DNA of 33,929 nt. Origin: Clostridia bacterium (GTDB taxonomy: Bacteria; Bacillota; DSM-12270; Thermacetogeniales; Thermacetogeniaceae). Positions 25,358-33,853 of this stretch are shown in pieces. Location: contig CADDZD010000019.1 in the NCBI GenBank assembly GCA_902812385.1, forward strand, positions 1 through 33,929, given 5' to 3'. Under the pieces are notes generated by a model. The model worked only from the letters and a program-made list of their open reading frames with translations. It searched no databases and was not told the DNA's origin. Both the position numbers and the translations under genes were made by a program. Positions within the stretch are counted from its first letter, which is position 1; each line of letters opens with the position of its first letter.

Positions 25358-26275
25358 CTACAAATTTCTCATTATCTGCATGACTGCGGGGCCGAGCAGG
25401 ACCACGAACAGGGCGGGGAAGATGAAAAATACGAGGGGAATCAACATTTTAACCGGCGCCTTCATGGCCATTTCCTCCGCCCGCTGGCGCCTTTTCCGGC
25501 GCAACTGCTCCGCCTGCAAACGCAGAATGTTTCCGATACTCACTCCCAACTGGTCGGCCTGGGTCAAGGCTCCTACAAAAGCGGTCAGATCCTCCGCCCC
25601 AACCCGCTCCGCCATATCTTTAAAGGCCTCCCGCCTCGGCTTGCCGAGTTTCATCTCCTGGAGCAGGCGTCCGAATTCCTCGGCCAGGACACCCTTGAAC
25701 CTTTCGGCCACCTTGACCAGTGCCGCATCAAAACCCAGTCCGGCTTCGACGCTGACCATCAGCAGATCCAGGGCGTCGGGAAGACTGCGCACCACCTCCT
25801 GGCGCCTTTCTTTAATCCGTGAGGACAGGTAGAATTCCGGGAGCAATACCCCGCAGGCCAGGCCAAGGGCTGCTGCCAGGCCCGCTTCCTTCACACCGGA
25901 ACCGGTCAACCACCCCGCCGCCGCTGCCAGGCACCCTCCAAAACATCCCAGAAAAAACTGGAGCAGCCGGAACTCTGCGGGGCCACATCCGCCGGGGTTG
26001 CCCGCAGACTGCAAACGGCGTTGAAAGTACAGGCGCTTTTCCTCACTCATCCTCCGGGAAACCAGATGGGAAAGCTTTCCCCACATTAATTTCCAAAGCC
26101 GTGTCAGAAGCGGCTGCTGCAGTTCCTCCCGCAGCCTGGAACCGCTCTTTTTCTGCTTGCTCAACTGGGCGAGCCTCTCGGCAACCACCACCCGGTCCTG
26201 AAAAACAAGCTGGTAAAAACCGAACAGGAGGATGTAGGTGCTCAAAAACACCAGGCTTGAGAAGATCAAAAGCAT
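25358..26275 (-). CDS. tadC: Tad pilus inner-membrane platform protein TadC
   Basis: Type II secretion F-domain protein that, with TadB, forms the platform turned by the TadA ATPase. The 305-residue product has an N-terminal membrane span, a cytoplasmic basic region, spans near residues 100-150, the GspF domain (SLPDALDLLMVSVEAGLGFDAAL, then LGVSIGNILRLQAEQLRRKRRQRAEE) and a final span (LIPLVFFIFPALFVVLLGPAV). The ATG at 26275 sits eight bases after AGGAGG; the frame's earlier GTG adds two residues. Adjacent to tadB and tadA. Confidence 0.93.
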   Translation of the reverse strand: MLLIFSSLVFLSTYILLFGFYQLVFQDRVVVAERLAQLSKQKKSGSRLREELQQPLLTRLWKLMWGKLSHLVSRRMSEEKRLYFQRRLQSAGNPGGCGPAEFRLLQFFLGCFGGCLAAAAGWLTGSGVKEAGLAAALGLACGVLLPEFYLSSRIKERRQEVVRSLPDALDLLMVSVEAGLGFDAALVKVAERFKGVLAEEFGRLLQEMKLGKPRREAFKDMAERVGAEDLTAFVGALTQADQLGVSIGNILRLQAEQLRRKRRQRAEEMAMKAPVKMLIPLVFFIFPALFVVLLGPAVMQIMRNL

Positions 26276-26302
26276 ACACACAGTTCCTCCTTTCAGCCCT
26301 CT

Positions 26303-27268
26303 TTATACCCGGATGTCAACAATCCGGCGGATGATCAGAACGCCGAGAACCTCCCCGCAGGCCGCCCCGCCCAGCAGAGCCAGGCCCAGCGGCTCGGTGA
26401 ACAGAACGCTTACATAGGAGGGGCTGATCAGAAACAGGACAACCATGATGGCAACCGGCAAAAGCCCTATGATGATGCCCGAAATCCTGCCCTGTGCCGT
26501 CAAGGTTTTGATTTCCCCTTTGATGCGCACCCGCTCCCTGATGGTTTCGGCGATATTGTCCAGGATTTCGGCCAGGTTTCCCCCGATCTGCCGCTGGATC
26601 AGCAGGGCGGTAAGCATCAGGTCGAGGTCCTCGCTTCCCACCCGGCGGGATAGATTGCTTAATGCCATCTCGGTGGCGGTTCCAAGCTGCATTTCCCGCA
26701 GCGCCCGGCCGAACTCGTCGGAAATCGGCGGGGGCATTTCCCTGGCCACCATCTCGATAGCCTGCAGAAGGCTGTACCCCGCCCGGAGGGAGTTGGTCAT
26801 CACAGAAAGGGAATCGGCAAACTGGTTGTTAAAGGAATGCAGGCGTTTCCGCCGCATCTGCTCCAGGTAGAACCAGGGAGAGATTAGAAAAAAGAGGCCG
26901 CCAAGAAGCGCCAGGCTGACGTTGGAAGTCAAAAGCCAGATGAAAAGGGGAGCACCCAGGGCAAGCAGCAGGTTCAGGAACAGGAACTCCTCCCCGCGCA
27001 GGGGCAGGTCCGCCTGGGCGAGTTTCTCTTCCACCTTTGCGGATAATTTGAGGGCGGCGAAAAGCCGGCCGCCGCGCCGCAGGAGGGAACGGCCGAAATG
27101 CCTTCTCCCGCCGCGAAGCCCTTCACCGGCACCCGGTTTCTGCCCCGAGGTATAACGCTTCAGGCGCCCCTGAATAATGTTCCTTTCCCCGGTGAGAAGA
27201 CCGTATAACCCGAAGGCTAGAAGCAGTGTGGCCGAGAAAATCAAGACCGAAAAAGCGCAGAGCAGCAT
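26303..27268 (-). CDS. tadB: Tad pilus inner-membrane platform protein TadB
   Basis: Partner of TadC in the pilus motor platform. The 321-residue product has an N-terminal span, a basic cytoplasmic region (RGGRRHFGRSLLRRGGRL), two spans near residues 95-135, the GspF domain (FADSLSVMTNSLRAGYSLLQAIEMV, then IGGNLAEILDNIAETIRERVRIKGEIKTLTAQGR) and C-terminal spans. The start ATG follows GGAGG. It differs from TadC mainly in the conserved LTAQGR segment typical of TadB. Confidence 0.93.
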   Translation of the reverse strand: MLLCAFSVLIFSATLLLAFGLYGLLTGERNIIQGRLKRYTSGQKPGAGEGLRGGRRHFGRSLLRRGGRLFAALKLSAKVEEKLAQADLPLRGEEFLFLNLLLALGAPLFIWLLTSNVSLALLGGLFFLISPWFYLEQMRRKRLHSFNNQFADSLSVMTNSLRAGYSLLQAIEMVAREMPPPISDEFGRALREMQLGTATEMALSNLSRRVGSEDLDLMLTALLIQRQIGGNLAEILDNIAETIRERVRIKGEIKTLTAQGRISGIIIGLLPVAIMVVLFLISPSYVSVLFTEPLGLALLGGAACGEVLGVLIIRRIVDIRV

Positions 27269-27292
27269 CGCAGCACCTCCGGTTCAGTTGCT

Positions 27293-28666
27293 TCAAAGCC
27301 CTTTTTTGAGAAAGATCTCATCCGGCAGCATGATTCCTGCGGCATGGATCTTGGACAGGAACTTCGGCCTGATACCCGTGCTCCTGAAGTAACCGGTTAC
27401 CCTCCCCCGTGCTTCCATGCCGGTTTGCTCATAAATAAAGAGATCCTGAAGGACGATGGTGTCCCCCTCCATCCCCAGCACCTCGGTAATGTGGGTGATC
27501 TTCCTGCTGCCATCCCGCAGCCGGTTCTGGTGCACAATCAGATCCAGGGCGGAGGCGATCTGTTCCCGGATCGCCCGGACGGGAAGATCCATCCCGGCCA
27601 TCAATACCATGGTTTCCAGCCTCGATAGCATATCCCTGGGGGAGTTGGCGTGGCCGGTGGTGAGAGAACCGTCGTGGCCTGTGTTCATTGCCTGGAGCAT
27701 ATCCAGTGCCTCCCCACCCCGCACCTCTCCGACGACGATCCGCTCCGGGCGCATACGCAGGGCATTGCGGACCAGGTCCCGCATGGTCACCGCGCCCTTT
27801 CCCTCGACATTCGGGGGGCGCGTCTCCAGGCGCACCCAGTGCTCCTGGCGAAGCTGCAATTCCGCCGCATCTTCAATGGTAATAATGCGCTCCTCCTCCG
27901 GGATGAAGGAGGAGAGGACGCCCAGGGTCGTGGTTTTTCCCGAACCGGTGCCCCCGGAAACTATGATGTTCAAACGGGCTTTCACACACGCTTCAAGAAA
28001 TTTCGCCATTTCCACCGTCAGGGTTCCAAAACGGATCAGGTCGGCAACCTGGAAGGGGTCCAGGCTGAATTTCCTGATGGTCAGGGTTGGGCCGTTCAGG
28101 GCCAGGGGAGGAATAATGGCATTAACCCGGGAGCCGTCGGCCAGCCTGGCATCCACCATCGGTGAGGATTCGTCAATGCGCCGCCCGAGGGGTGCCACGA
28201 TCTTTTCTATCAAATGGAGAACGTGGGCATCGTCCCGGAACTGGATCCCGGTCTTTTCCAGAATGCCGTTCCTTTCCACGTAGACCTGGTAGGGCCCGTT
28301 CACCATGACTTCTGAGATGGTGGGGTCCTTGAGCAGGGGGGTGATCGGGCCCAGGTCAAAAACCTCGTCCAGAAGCTCCTGCAACAACCGCTGCTGGTCG
28401 CTACGGCTCAAAGCAATCCCTTTTTCCAGTACATAATTCTGAATGATCTCTTCGATCACGCCTCTGGCGTGATCCCGGGACTTCTGTTCGTCACTCTCTT
28501 CCTTGGTGTCCCGCAGGTCCTCCTCGAACTCCTCCACAACCCTCTGGTGCAGCGAGTATTTCAGGTCCCAAAGGTTGTTCTGCCTGGGTGCGGGCCGGGC
28601 CGCAGTTTTTTGCGCCTCACCCGCCGGGAAGGAATTTTGCTCCTGCAACCTCTTTAACAGTGACAA
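27293..28666 (-). CDS. tadA: Tad pilus assembly ATPase TadA/CpaF
   Basis: Secretion hexameric ATPase that drives Flp pilus assembly and possibly retraction. In 457 residues: an N-terminal helical domain with LLDEVFDLGPITPLLKDPTISEVMVNGP, Walker A GGTGSGKTTTLG, the Asp box (IITIEDAAELQL), Walker B (RPERIVVGEVRGGEALDMLQAMNTG) and His box (GHDGSLTTGHAN). I prefer the TTG at 28666, giving MSLLKRLQE as in many CpaF proteins and preceded by GGGGGTGG; the frame also opens at a TTG at 28681. It lies between cpaE and tadB, the usual order. Confidence 0.95.
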   Translation of the reverse strand: MSLLKRLQEQNSFPAGEAQKTAARPAPRQNNLWDLKYSLHQRVVEEFEEDLRDTKEESDEQKSRDHARGVIEEIIQNYVLEKGIALSRSDQQRLLQELLDEVFDLGPITPLLKDPTISEVMVNGPYQVYVERNGILEKTGIQFRDDAHVLHLIEKIVAPLGRRIDESSPMVDARLADGSRVNAIIPPLALNGPTLTIRKFSLDPFQVADLIRFGTLTVEMAKFLEACVKARLNIIVSGGTGSGKTTTLGVLSSFIPEEERIITIEDAAELQLRQEHWVRLETRPPNVEGKGAVTMRDLVRNALRMRPERIVVGEVRGGEALDMLQAMNTGHDGSLTTGHANSPRDMLSRLETMVLMAGMDLPVRAIREQIASALDLIVHQNRLRDGSRKITHITEVLGMEGDTIVLQDLFIYEQTGMEARGRVTGYFRSTGIRPKFLSKIHAAGIMLPDEIFLKKGL

Positions 28667-28690
28667 GTGGGCCACCCCCAAGCCTTTATG

Positions 28691-29893
28691 TTAACTAAAC
28701 AGCCGCAGGAAACCCCGTTTCTTCCTCTGGCCGTTCGGGGACGGTTCATTCTGTACCAGTTGGCAGACAAGCTGCCTTAAGCTGTCGGCCGCCCGGCTCT
28801 GGGGGCTGCCGATAATGAAGGGCTTCCCCTTGTTTACCCCGCCGACCACCACCCGGCCGTCGCTTGGAATCTGGCCGGTTATGGGAAGTCCCAGAGTCTT
28901 TTCCACTTCCCCGGGCCCAATCCCCATCTCGGGCGTGGCCCGGTTTAAGACCGCCTTCACCTTATCTTTATGGTGAAGGGAATCGAGCACCTCCAGGCCT
29001 AGCTTCAGGTTCTTCAAGGTGGGCAGATCCGTAGAGACCACCAAGAGAATCTGGTGGGCATAATCGAGAGCGACCATTCCGGCGTCGGTAAAGGAGCCGG
29101 GTGTATCCACAATTATGTAATCATACCTCTCTTTTAGGAGCTTGATCACCTTTTCCACAAGGGACGCCGATACCAACTCGGCAAATTCCGGACGGGAAGG
29201 CGCCGCCAGGAGGCGCAGCCCGGAACTATGCCTGGCAAGACAGGACTCCAGGAGCTGGGCGTCAAGCTGGTTGAAATCCGCCGCTAGATCGGAGATGGTT
29301 TGACGCGGGGAGAGGTTGAGCATGACCGCGGCATCCCCAAACTGCAGGTCGAGATCCAGCAGGACCACGGAAAAGCCGTACTCCTGGGCGAGGCAAACCC
29401 CCAGATTGACCGCCAGGGTCGTCTTGCCTACTCCCCCCTTGGTGCTGAAAACGGTGATCACCTTGCCCTCGTAAGGCTCTCCCTGCTGGGGCAGGTTTTT
29501 TGCCTGTATCTGGCGCTTTTTTTCCAGTTCGTAGACTCTGTAGATCGTCTCTATGAGCTCGTCACTTGTAAAGGGCTTGACGATGTACTCCCTAGCACCC
29601 GAGGCCATAGCCCTGCGCAGGTACTCTTGCTCCCCCTGGACCGACATGATGATGATCGCCGAGTTGGGCACCCGGCAGGAGATGATCTCGGTCGCTGCAA
29701 TACCGTCCAGGATCGGCATGTTGATGTCCATCAGGATGATGTGCGGCCGGAGCTTCTCCGCCTTTTTGATAGCCTCTTCTCCATCGGTTGCCACACCGAT
29801 GACCTCGATGCGCGGCTCGAAATGAAGCAGGCACTTGATGTTTTCGCAAGTCTCGGGGATATCGTCTACAATCATGAGCCGGATCGGCTCCAT
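28691..29893 (-). CDS. cpaE: CpaE-like pilus localisation protein: receiver fused to ParA/MinD ATPase
   Basis: Predicted to position or switch the Tad machine. Residues 1-120 are a complete response-regulator receiver: acidic pair D10-D11, phospho-acceptor D56 (ILMDINMP), S84 in the T/S position and K106 (VKPFT), so it should be phosphorylatable, unlike the degenerate receivers of many CpaE proteins. Residues about 145-385 are a MinD-type ATPase with the deviant Walker A KGGVGKTT (152-159), LLDLDLQFGD and DTPGSF. The ATG at 29893 follows GGGAGGGGG at nine bases; a longer frame adds nine residues. No histidine kinase is in the window. It ends 25 bases before tadA begins. Confidence 0.93.
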   Translation of the reverse strand: MEPIRLMIVDDIPETCENIKCLLHFEPRIEVIGVATDGEEAIKKAEKLRPHIILMDINMPILDGIAATEIISCRVPNSAIIIMSVQGEQEYLRRAMASGAREYIVKPFTSDELIETIYRVYELEKKRQIQAKNLPQQGEPYEGKVITVFSTKGGVGKTTLAVNLGVCLAQEYGFSVVLLDLDLQFGDAAVMLNLSPRQTISDLAADFNQLDAQLLESCLARHSSGLRLLAAPSRPEFAELVSASLVEKVIKLLKERYDYIIVDTPGSFTDAGMVALDYAHQILLVVSTDLPTLKNLKLGLEVLDSLHHKDKVKAVLNRATPEMGIGPGEVEKTLGLPITGQIPSDGRVVVGGVNKGKPFIIGSPQSRAADSLRQLVCQLVQNEPSPNGQRKKRGFLRLFS

Positions 29894-29952
29894 ACTCTTA
29901 CACCCCCTCCCGGCTACCAATATCTATCCTCAATAATTACTCGTTTTCAATC

Positions 29953-30672
29953 TCACTGGAGAAAATTATTTAACTCAAAGGGAGGACTGACCGTTTTCTC
30001 CCGGTCCAGGGCAGGCCGCAAGGCCAGCCGGATCTTCCCCTTCTCATCGGCCAGTATCAGCGGTTTTGCTTCTTCCAGAGATACCGCAAGGGTGACGGTT
30101 TTGACCTCGACCTTTGTATCTTTCCCCTGGTCCTGAACAATCTGCAGATTCTTGCCGACTGCCAGCACCTCGACATCCTGCAGGGCCACAACGGTGAACG
30201 TCTTGGTCTCGTTGTTCGATACGGGGATTTCCAGGGTTCCCAGCACATCCACGTGATCACCGGGCTGGAGGTGCCAGCCCACCGCCGTAACCTCATCCAC
30301 CGCCACCGAAACCGCCCGTTTTCCAGGAGGCACCGCGTAGGAGAAGCCTTCCTTTACGTCCCCCTGTTTCACCAGCCGGTCAAGCAGCACCTGCTCGCCG
30401 GCCACCAGCGGCTCCCGGGCAATTTTCCCGATCACGTCATCCAGTTTGCGGGCGGCGCGGGGGTGAATGTAGGCGACGGGTATCTTGGCCAGTTCCACCG
30501 AATCATAGGTCACCATGGTTTTCGCCGGAACCGCTTCCCGTGCTACAACAACGCTGCCCTTTTCAACTTTCTGAGCAGCCTCGGACGCCCGGTAGAGATA
30601 CATGTAACCTGCAGCCGCCGCCAGTACGGCCAGCACAAATGCCAGAGCAATCATTACCTTCGCTCGCCACAA
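29953..30672 (-). CDS. cpaB: Flp pilus assembly protein CpaB/RcpC (SAF domain)
   Basis: Membrane-anchored extracytoplasmic Tad component. The 239-residue product starts with a single signal-anchor (MIALAFVLAVLAAAAGYMYLY, about residues 7-27), then a SAF domain (VVVAREAVPAKTMVTYDSV ... EPLVAGEQVLLDRLV) and an RcpC-like region (VDEVTAVGWHLQPGDHVDVL). In diderms it works with the secretin RcpA/CpaC; none is encoded here, consistent with a monoderm. The start is a TTG following GGAGGGG. About 60 bases separate it from cpaE. Confidence 0.92.
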   Translation of the reverse strand: MWRAKVMIALAFVLAVLAAAAGYMYLYRASEAAQKVEKGSVVVAREAVPAKTMVTYDSVELAKIPVAYIHPRAARKLDDVIGKIAREPLVAGEQVLLDRLVKQGDVKEGFSYAVPPGKRAVSVAVDEVTAVGWHLQPGDHVDVLGTLEIPVSNNETKTFTVVALQDVEVLAVGKNLQIVQDQGKDTKVEVKTVTLAVSLEEAKPLILADEKGKIRLALRPALDREKTVSPPFELNNFLQ

Positions 30673-30684
30673 ATCTACCCCCTC

Positions 30685-31689
30685 CTATCTGATCAGTTTG
30701 ACCGCCTCAAGACCGTAGTCATCGCCGTGGCCCATTTCTCCAGGGTAAACCGTGCGAACAAAGCGCCCGATCACATTGCTGTTGCTCCCCTGGCCCTCAA
30801 CACCCTCCAGGAAGAAGGCCGCGAACCCCCGGACCTCAACCTTCTGGTTGCTGCCGCATCCCCCCAGGTATCTGACCACGGGAACGACGACGACCCGGGG
30901 GCAGTCGCGCTTGAAGTTGTCAAAAGTGCAGCCGTCACGGCACTGTCCAATGCGGTAGGATACCCCGCTCATCGTAGGGCCGGACATGTTGCCGGTCTTG
31001 ACACTGATAACATCCCCCACCCGAATCATTGACCGGTAACCGTTTTCAATGGTATCTTCGTATTCCCTGGCGCCGCCCCCCTTTTCGTTGTCGAGGTCGA
31101 GGGCACCGAACCACCCGTTCCTGCGCCCGTCATCCCCAAGGCTTGAGCCCCCGTTGCCCGCCCCTTCTTTGAGGACGTACTCCCGACCGAAATCCAGTTC
31201 CTGCTCCTCGATGCTGAAGGGCACAACCCCGACCGCCCCGGTGAGGGGAGCGACCATGGCGGTGGCCGTAGCTTCGACTTCTCCGCTGCTAATACCCAGC
31301 ACCCTGGCAAAGAAGAACCCCACGCTTCGGCGCGGCGTGACGGTGATGGAACGGCTGTCGGGTGCAACTTCAACCTGCAGTTCATCCGGCTCCACGCCGT
31401 TCTTTTCTGCATATTCCCTGGCAACAGCCTCCGCCAGCGCGGGGTTGGCGGGAAGCTCCTGGGCGCCGGCCAGTGCAGCGGCGTCCGCTGCATTGCTAAG
31501 CCGGGTGCGGCTGGTGTAGAGGAGGCCGACATCGGTCACCAGGGCGACGAAGCCCAGTAAAGCAACCATGGCCGCTGCCACAAGGACCAGAACCGTTCCT
31601 TTTTCGCCGCAGATAGCCTGTTTTATGTTAACATTTAGCTTGCTTTCGATTTGATTTTTAACATTGCGATTTAACGGCTTCCGAAACAT
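30685..31689 (-). CDS. tadG: TadG-like Flp pilus-assembly protein
   Basis: Likely a minor, membrane-anchored pilus or cell-surface component. It has a pilin-like N-terminal hydrophobic helix preceded by basic residues (GEKGTVLVLVAAAMVALLGFVALVTDVG), the TadG/DUF2134 motif RTRLSNAADAAALAGAQELP, and then an extracytoplasmic domain with several Cys (CRDGC ... DCPR ... GGCG) that could form disulfides. I choose the ATG at 31689 (334 residues), although the frame opens at a TTG at 31734 soon after tadE and neither start has a strong ribosome site. It follows tadE by about 50 bases. It lacks the von Willebrand-type domain seen in some larger TadG proteins. Confidence 0.82.
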   Translation of the reverse strand: MFRKPLNRNVKNQIESKLNVNIKQAICGEKGTVLVLVAAAMVALLGFVALVTDVGLLYTSRTRLSNAADAAALAGAQELPANPALAEAVAREYAEKNGVEPDELQVEVAPDSRSITVTPRRSVGFFFARVLGISSGEVEATATAMVAPLTGAVGVVPFSIEEQELDFGREYVLKEGAGNGGSSLGDDGRRNGWFGALDLDNEKGGGAREYEDTIENGYRSMIRVGDVISVKTGNMSGPTMSGVSYRIGQCRDGCTFDNFKRDCPRVVVVPVVRYLGGCGSNQKVEVRGFAAFFLEGVEGQGSNSNVIGRFVRTVYPGEMGHGDDYGLEAVKLIR

Positions 31690-31740
31690 AATCTGACTCA
31701 CTTTCCGGAGGACAGAAATGGAGTTCGGCCTCAAGCCGCC

Positions 31741-32142
31741 CTACTCTACGCGCATTACGGCTACCGCTTTCAAGGGATAAGGATTGGGAACAATTTCCGC
31801 GATTACGGGAACGACCACCGGGACCCTGTAATCAACCTCGACCCGGAGGCTGCTCCCCCGGACCCGGGACCCTACGGGCGGCTCAGGAGGATCAATGTAA
31901 ATCTCCAGTTTGTCAACGTCGAGATTGGCAGCAACTGTTTTTACAGCGGTAGTGATGTCTGCGTCGGACCCTCCCACAACCCCTACCCGCACCCCCTCCC
32001 GTGCGGCCTGAGTGATCACCAGGGAGGCGTTAAAAATCCGGCCGAACTCGGTGATGCCGAAAACGAGAAGCAGGAGAATGGGCAGGACCAGGGCGAGCTC
32101 CAGGATGGCCTGTCCCTTTGTGGAACGCAGCTTCCCCAGCAC
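31741..32142 (-). CDS. tadE: TadE-like pseudopilin
   Basis: Minor pseudopilin of the Tad system. The 133-residue product has a short basic leader and the prepilin-like GQAILELALVLPILLLLVFGITEFGRIFNASL, with Glu at the fifth position after the Gly as required for prepilin-peptidase cleavage, then QAAREGVRVGVVGG and a small beta-rich domain. The GTG at 32142 lies eight bases after AAAGAGG and 13 bases past the peptidase gene; the longer frame (TTG at 32178) overlaps that gene and lacks a ribosome site. Confidence 0.9.
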   Translation of the reverse strand: MLGKLRSTKGQAILELALVLPILLLLVFGITEFGRIFNASLVITQAAREGVRVGVVGGSDADITTAVKTVAANLDVDKLEIYIDPPEPPVGSRVRGSSLRVEVDYRVPVVVPVIAEIVPNPYPLKAVAVMRVE

Positions 32143-32155
32143 TGCACCCACCTCT

Positions 32156-32692
32156 TTAGAAAGCCAACTGGTTTCCAAACCAGTAAGCCAGCAGAGTGCC
32201 TATAAAAATTGCAGCACCGTAGGGAAAAAGGGAGCTGTAAGGTTTCCTGTCCAGCAGGAGAAAGGCATCCCTGTTCCTTCTTCTCACGCCCAGAAACAAG
32301 GCACAGGCCAGAGCAATGCGCCTGACTGCACCCCAGAGCTGGCGCCTCCAGATGAGGACACCCAGAGCAATCACCCCGCCTGCCAGGGCGGTGCCCAGGG
32401 CGGCCTGGAAAACAAAAAGGGGTCCTTTCAGGGCCCCCACCGTGCCGAGCAGCTTGACATCGCCGGCTCCCATGCCTCCCAGGGCAAAGGGTATAATAAA
32501 GATAAGCACCCCCAGGCCGAGGCCGGCGGCGCTAAACTTTAAGCCGGAGAGGCCGTGCTGAGCCGAGTTTAGAATAATTCCCAAAGCCGCTGCCGGGAAA
32601 ACCACCATGTTGTAGATCTTCCTTTTTCTCAGGTCGGTATAAAGGCAGATGACAAGAACAATTATGAGAATTGCATTTATCAGCACGACCAT
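32156..32692 (-). CDS. cpaA: Type IV prepilin peptidase CpaA/TadV
   Basis: Membrane aspartyl protease that cleaves the Flp and TadE leaders. The 178-residue short form lacks the methylase domain, as usual in Tad systems. Catalytic Asp20 (CLYTDLRKRKIYN) and Asp78 in the GxGD motif (GGMGAGDVKLLG) are both present, within about six membrane segments. The ATG at 32692 follows AGGAGGGG at six bases; the earlier TTG abuts the ribosome site. It comes right after the pilin gene, separated by a hairpin. Confidence 0.94.
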   Translation of the reverse strand: MVVLINAILIIVLVICLYTDLRKRKIYNMVVFPAAALGIILNSAQHGLSGLKFSAAGLGLGVLIFIIPFALGGMGAGDVKLLGTVGALKGPLFVFQAALGTALAGGVIALGVLIWRRQLWGAVRRIALACALFLGVRRRNRDAFLLLDRKPYSSLFPYGAAIFIGTLLAYWFGNQLAF

Positions 32693-32728
32693 CTCCAACC
32701 CCTCCTAAACCTTTTGGTGAAACATAGA

Positions 32729-32745
32729 CCCTACAGGAGGTAGGG
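32729..32745 (-). promoter_or_regulatory. Hairpin with anti-ribosome-site loop between flp and cpaA
   Basis: In the transcript, CCCTAC-CTCCT-GTAGGG forms a six-pair stem with a five-base loop. The loop CTCCT is complementary to the AGGAGG of the cpaA ribosome site about 35 bases downstream. There is no T tract, so it is not a normal terminator. It may stabilise the upstream pilin message or lower cpaA translation, an inference only. A second palindrome GATATT-AC-AATATC lies at 32761-32774. Confidence 0.45.
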
Positions 32746-32802
32746 CCACAACCAATATTAGATATTACAATATCATGGACATCGGACAACTTAAAAATCG
32801 AA

Positions 32803-32967
32803 TTACTGCAATGCAGAATTTACATCTTCAAACGCTTTCTTGATTTTCGGACCTAAAAGAACCAATACACCGATCACACCTACTGCAATCAGGGCAAGTA
32901 GAACACCATATTCTGTTAGGGTTTGTCCCTCTTCTTCCCGTATTAAACGCCTTAACATCTCACGCAT
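32803..32967 (-). CDS. flp: Flp-type major pilin
   Basis: Major subunit of the Tad pilus, 54 residues. The leader MREMLRRLIREEEG ends in Gly14, the predicted cut site; the mature protein begins QTLTEYGVLLALIAVGVIGV, with the Flp-defining Glu5-Tyr6, then a hydrophobic helix and a short charged end (GPKIKKAFEDVNSALQ). The ATG follows GGGGGTG. It heads the Tad gene series and is the only pilin gene seen. It is less GC-rich than its neighbours. Confidence 0.95.
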   Translation of the reverse strand: MREMLRRLIREEEGQTLTEYGVLLALIAVGVIGVLVLLGPKIKKAFEDVNSALQ

Positions 32968-33249
32968 GTCTTTCACCCCCTTCCATGTTTACCTTCATAA
33001 ATTTCACCTTCGAACAACACGGCACAATTCCACCCGACAACAACTGCTATCCGATATGTCCTATTTTATTGTAATAACAATCCAAAAACTACAAAATCGC
33101 CCTTTTGTCGTTCTATGCTGGGTAATTACTCCCGAATTTATCATAAGACTATAGTCCCAGATTTCCCGGCGAACCTTTAGCGGCCTGCGTTGTAGTGCTT
33201 CAGATTTTTCAGAAAATAAAGCGGCGAACGAGCGGCCCATGAAGGCCCA
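32968..33249 (-). other. Leader region upstream of flp
   Basis: About 280 bases with no supported gene, in the gap between flp and the glycosyltransferase relic. It contains the candidate promoter, a perfect palindrome GACTATAGTC near 33148 and GC-rich segments around 33165-33240 that could fold. I looked for the conserved elements of cyclic-di-GMP riboswitches and did not find them. Confidence 0.35.
33068..33094 (-). promoter_or_regulatory. Weak candidate promoter of the flp/tad operon
   Basis: Minus-strand TTGTAG (plus 33089-33094), 15 bases, TACAAT (33068-33073), about 100 bases before flp. The spacer is shorter than ideal. No better match was seen. Confidence 0.3.
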
Positions 33250-33278
33250 ATAAAAGAGCCCACGCCAAAGGTGAGCCC
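33250..33278 (-). terminator. Intrinsic terminator after the glycosyltransferase relic
   Basis: On the minus strand GGGCTCAC-CTTTGGC-GTGGGCTC forms an eight-pair stem including two G-U pairs, followed by TTTTATT. It begins about 20 bases past the stop at 33297. Confidence 0.7.
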
Positions 33279-33296
33279 AATCCTAATTGATCCCGT

Positions 33297-33801
33297 TTAT
33301 CCAACTCTCTTTGTAACAAGAGTGATGTTGCAGCTTTCACCGGCCGGACTCGCCTTCTCACCTTTTAGAAGGCGGCCAATCAGCCTGACGACAAGGTGGG
33401 GGCGTACCCGCCCCGTCAGGTCAAAGCAGTAAACAACCTCCCCCCGGCAGAATCTGAGGCCGGTCTCCAGAGCTTTCTCCCCCGGGAATTGATCCATTTG
33501 GATCAGGGTAAAATGGTGCCTCCGGTTCAAACGCTGGAGAATCCATCCCGGGGGTTTCATCGCCAGAATGGTCGTCCACAACGACAAGTTCAAAAAATGC
33601 CAGAGGCTTGTGATGGTACGCCAGGATGTGTCTTATCAGGCCCTCAATAACAGGCGCTTGATTGCGGACGACCACGAGCAGGCTTAGAGCAGGTGGTGCA
33701 GCAGGACGGCTGCGCATGAAGCCGGTGATCCGGCAGGCAAGCAAAAACAGCCCGTATAGGGCCACCCCGGTGACAGCGAAAAATAACAAATCCCACCACA
33801 T
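33297..33801 (-). pseudogene. Small membrane-anchored glycosyltransferase family 2-like protein, frameshifted
   Basis: The first frame (from 33801) encodes an N-terminal membrane helix (LLFFAVTGVALYGLFLLA), then a GT-A-like start (LSLLVVVRNQAPVIEGLIRHI ... FELVVVDDHSGDETP) including the DDHS acidic motif. After GDETP the homologous reading moves to another frame, continuing GWILQRLNRRHHFTLIQMDQ ... EKALETGLRFCRGEVVYCFDLTGRV to a stop at 33297. The shift falls in a run of five C (plus 33550-33554, as G); one extra C would restore a single protein of about 168 residues. This may be a true mutation, phase-variable slippage or a sequencing error. The product covers only the nucleotide-sugar half of a typical glycosyltransferase. 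Confidence 0.7.
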
Positions 33802-33853
33802 GACTCCCGACTTTGACAGTTGGGGTTCTAAAACTCCTGATCTTAAGCCATTC

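Noticed and set aside
33060-33249. Cyclic-di-GMP riboswitch before flp
   Set aside because: The region is partly GC-rich and foldable, but the conserved ligand-binding sequence of GEMM-type switches was not found.
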